Source: Nostoc sp. FACHB-280 (lineage in GTDB: Bacteria; Cyanobacteriota; Cyanobacteriia; Cyanobacteriales; Nostocaceae). Taken from it: DNA of 63,694 nucleotides. Location: positions 1-63,694 of the forward strand of contig NZ_JACJSD010000043.1 of assembly GCF_014697615.1 (NCBI RefSeq), read 5' to 3'. The translations under genes were made by a program, and so were the position numbers. Positions 63,570 to 63,694 of the stretch are shown here, piece after piece (within the stretch, counting starts at the first letter, position 1; every line of letters begins with the position of its first letter). Below the pieces are notes generated by a model that ran no database searches, was not told the DNA's origin, and was given only the letters and a program-made list of their open reading frames with translations.

Positions 63570-63694
63570 GGGCGTGTCATCAATTAAGCCAAATAATAGA
63601 AGCAACAAGATAAATTGCACCTAGAAAGTTGGTAGCGCGTTTATCATAGCGCGTCGCAATCCCTCGATATTGCTTGAGTTTGGCAAAAAAGTTT
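63570..63694 (-). mobile_element. Right-edge fragment of an IS5/IS1182-like insertion sequence
   Basis: The visible end starts at GGGCGTGTCATCAATT, which I take as the terminal inverted repeat. The transposase reads out of the window on the minus strand. The other terminus and target duplication lie outside. Confidence 0.65.
63580..63694 (-). CDS. Transposase, C-terminal part (cut by window edge)
   Basis: The frame reads NFFAKLKQYRGIATRYDKRA, then NFLGAIYLVASIIWLN and stop at 63580. KLKQYRGIATRYDK is the C-terminal signature of IS5-type (DDE) transposases. Its 5' part is beyond the window, so intactness cannot be judged. Confidence 0.75.
   Translation of the reverse strand, partial: NFFAKLKQYRGIATRYDKRATNFLGAIYLVASIIWLN

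Overview
The window is chromosomal DNA from a filamentous, very probably heterocyst-forming cyanobacterium (Nostocales). The evidence is many GCGATCGC (HIP1-type) octamers inside and between genes, short tandem heptamer and nonamer repeats between genes, photosynthesis genes (petG, a cytochrome cM gene, a psbP-type gene, pcyA, ycf34), a devBCA-type exporter, a PEP-CTERM protein, and a hormogonium polysaccharide (hps) locus of the type described in Nostoc punctiforme. Most genes look native. Mobile DNA is limited to MITE-like repeats and the end of an IS transposase at the right edge.

Left third (1-23 kb): a truncated P-loop ATPase remnant, a CHAT-domain protein, a parvulin-type isomerase, cytochrome cM, petG (37 codons, GTG start), rsmD, hisH, a pyroglutamyl-peptidase-like protein, a DUF3370 protein, an orphan ParD-type antitoxin and a membrane GTPase. 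Next comes the most unusual unit (9970-11371): three genes joined by ATGA overlaps, encoding an acyl-carrier-like protein without the attachment serine, a 78-residue protein and an AbiEii-like nucleotidyltransferase. A class D beta-lactamase-like gene, a membrane protein and a subtilase follow, then housekeeping genes: tRNA-dihydrouridine synthase, CCA-adding enzyme, Ycf34, TsaB, a polysaccharide deacetylase, a methyltransferase and ilvC.

Middle (23-45 kb): a heme-oxygenase-fold protein, a DUF1400 alpha/beta hydrolase, a cytochrome P450 and a TetR regulator whose upstream DNA carries two near-identical 16-bp palindromes. These are followed by a PEP-CTERM protein, a HAD phosphatase, devB-devC-devA, pcyA, a Maf pyrophosphatase, a PsbP protein, a GAF/SpoIIE phosphatase, and the DUF502-nusB-ftsY cluster.

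Right third (45-63.7 kb): a leftward hps locus. It encodes HpsA (1576 residues, with a pilin-like N-terminus), four class III-signal pseudopilins, glycosyltransferases and an HpsJ-family membrane protein. A second leftward set of three glycosyltransferases (60-63 kb), including an HpsE paralogue, lies beyond rpmB and htpG. Together these genes probably make and export a motility-associated polysaccharide using a type IV pilus-like apparatus.

Functions come from motif recognition by eye. No database search was run. Where the longest reading frame began at a TTG or lacked a ribosome-binding site, I chose a start with better support and said so.
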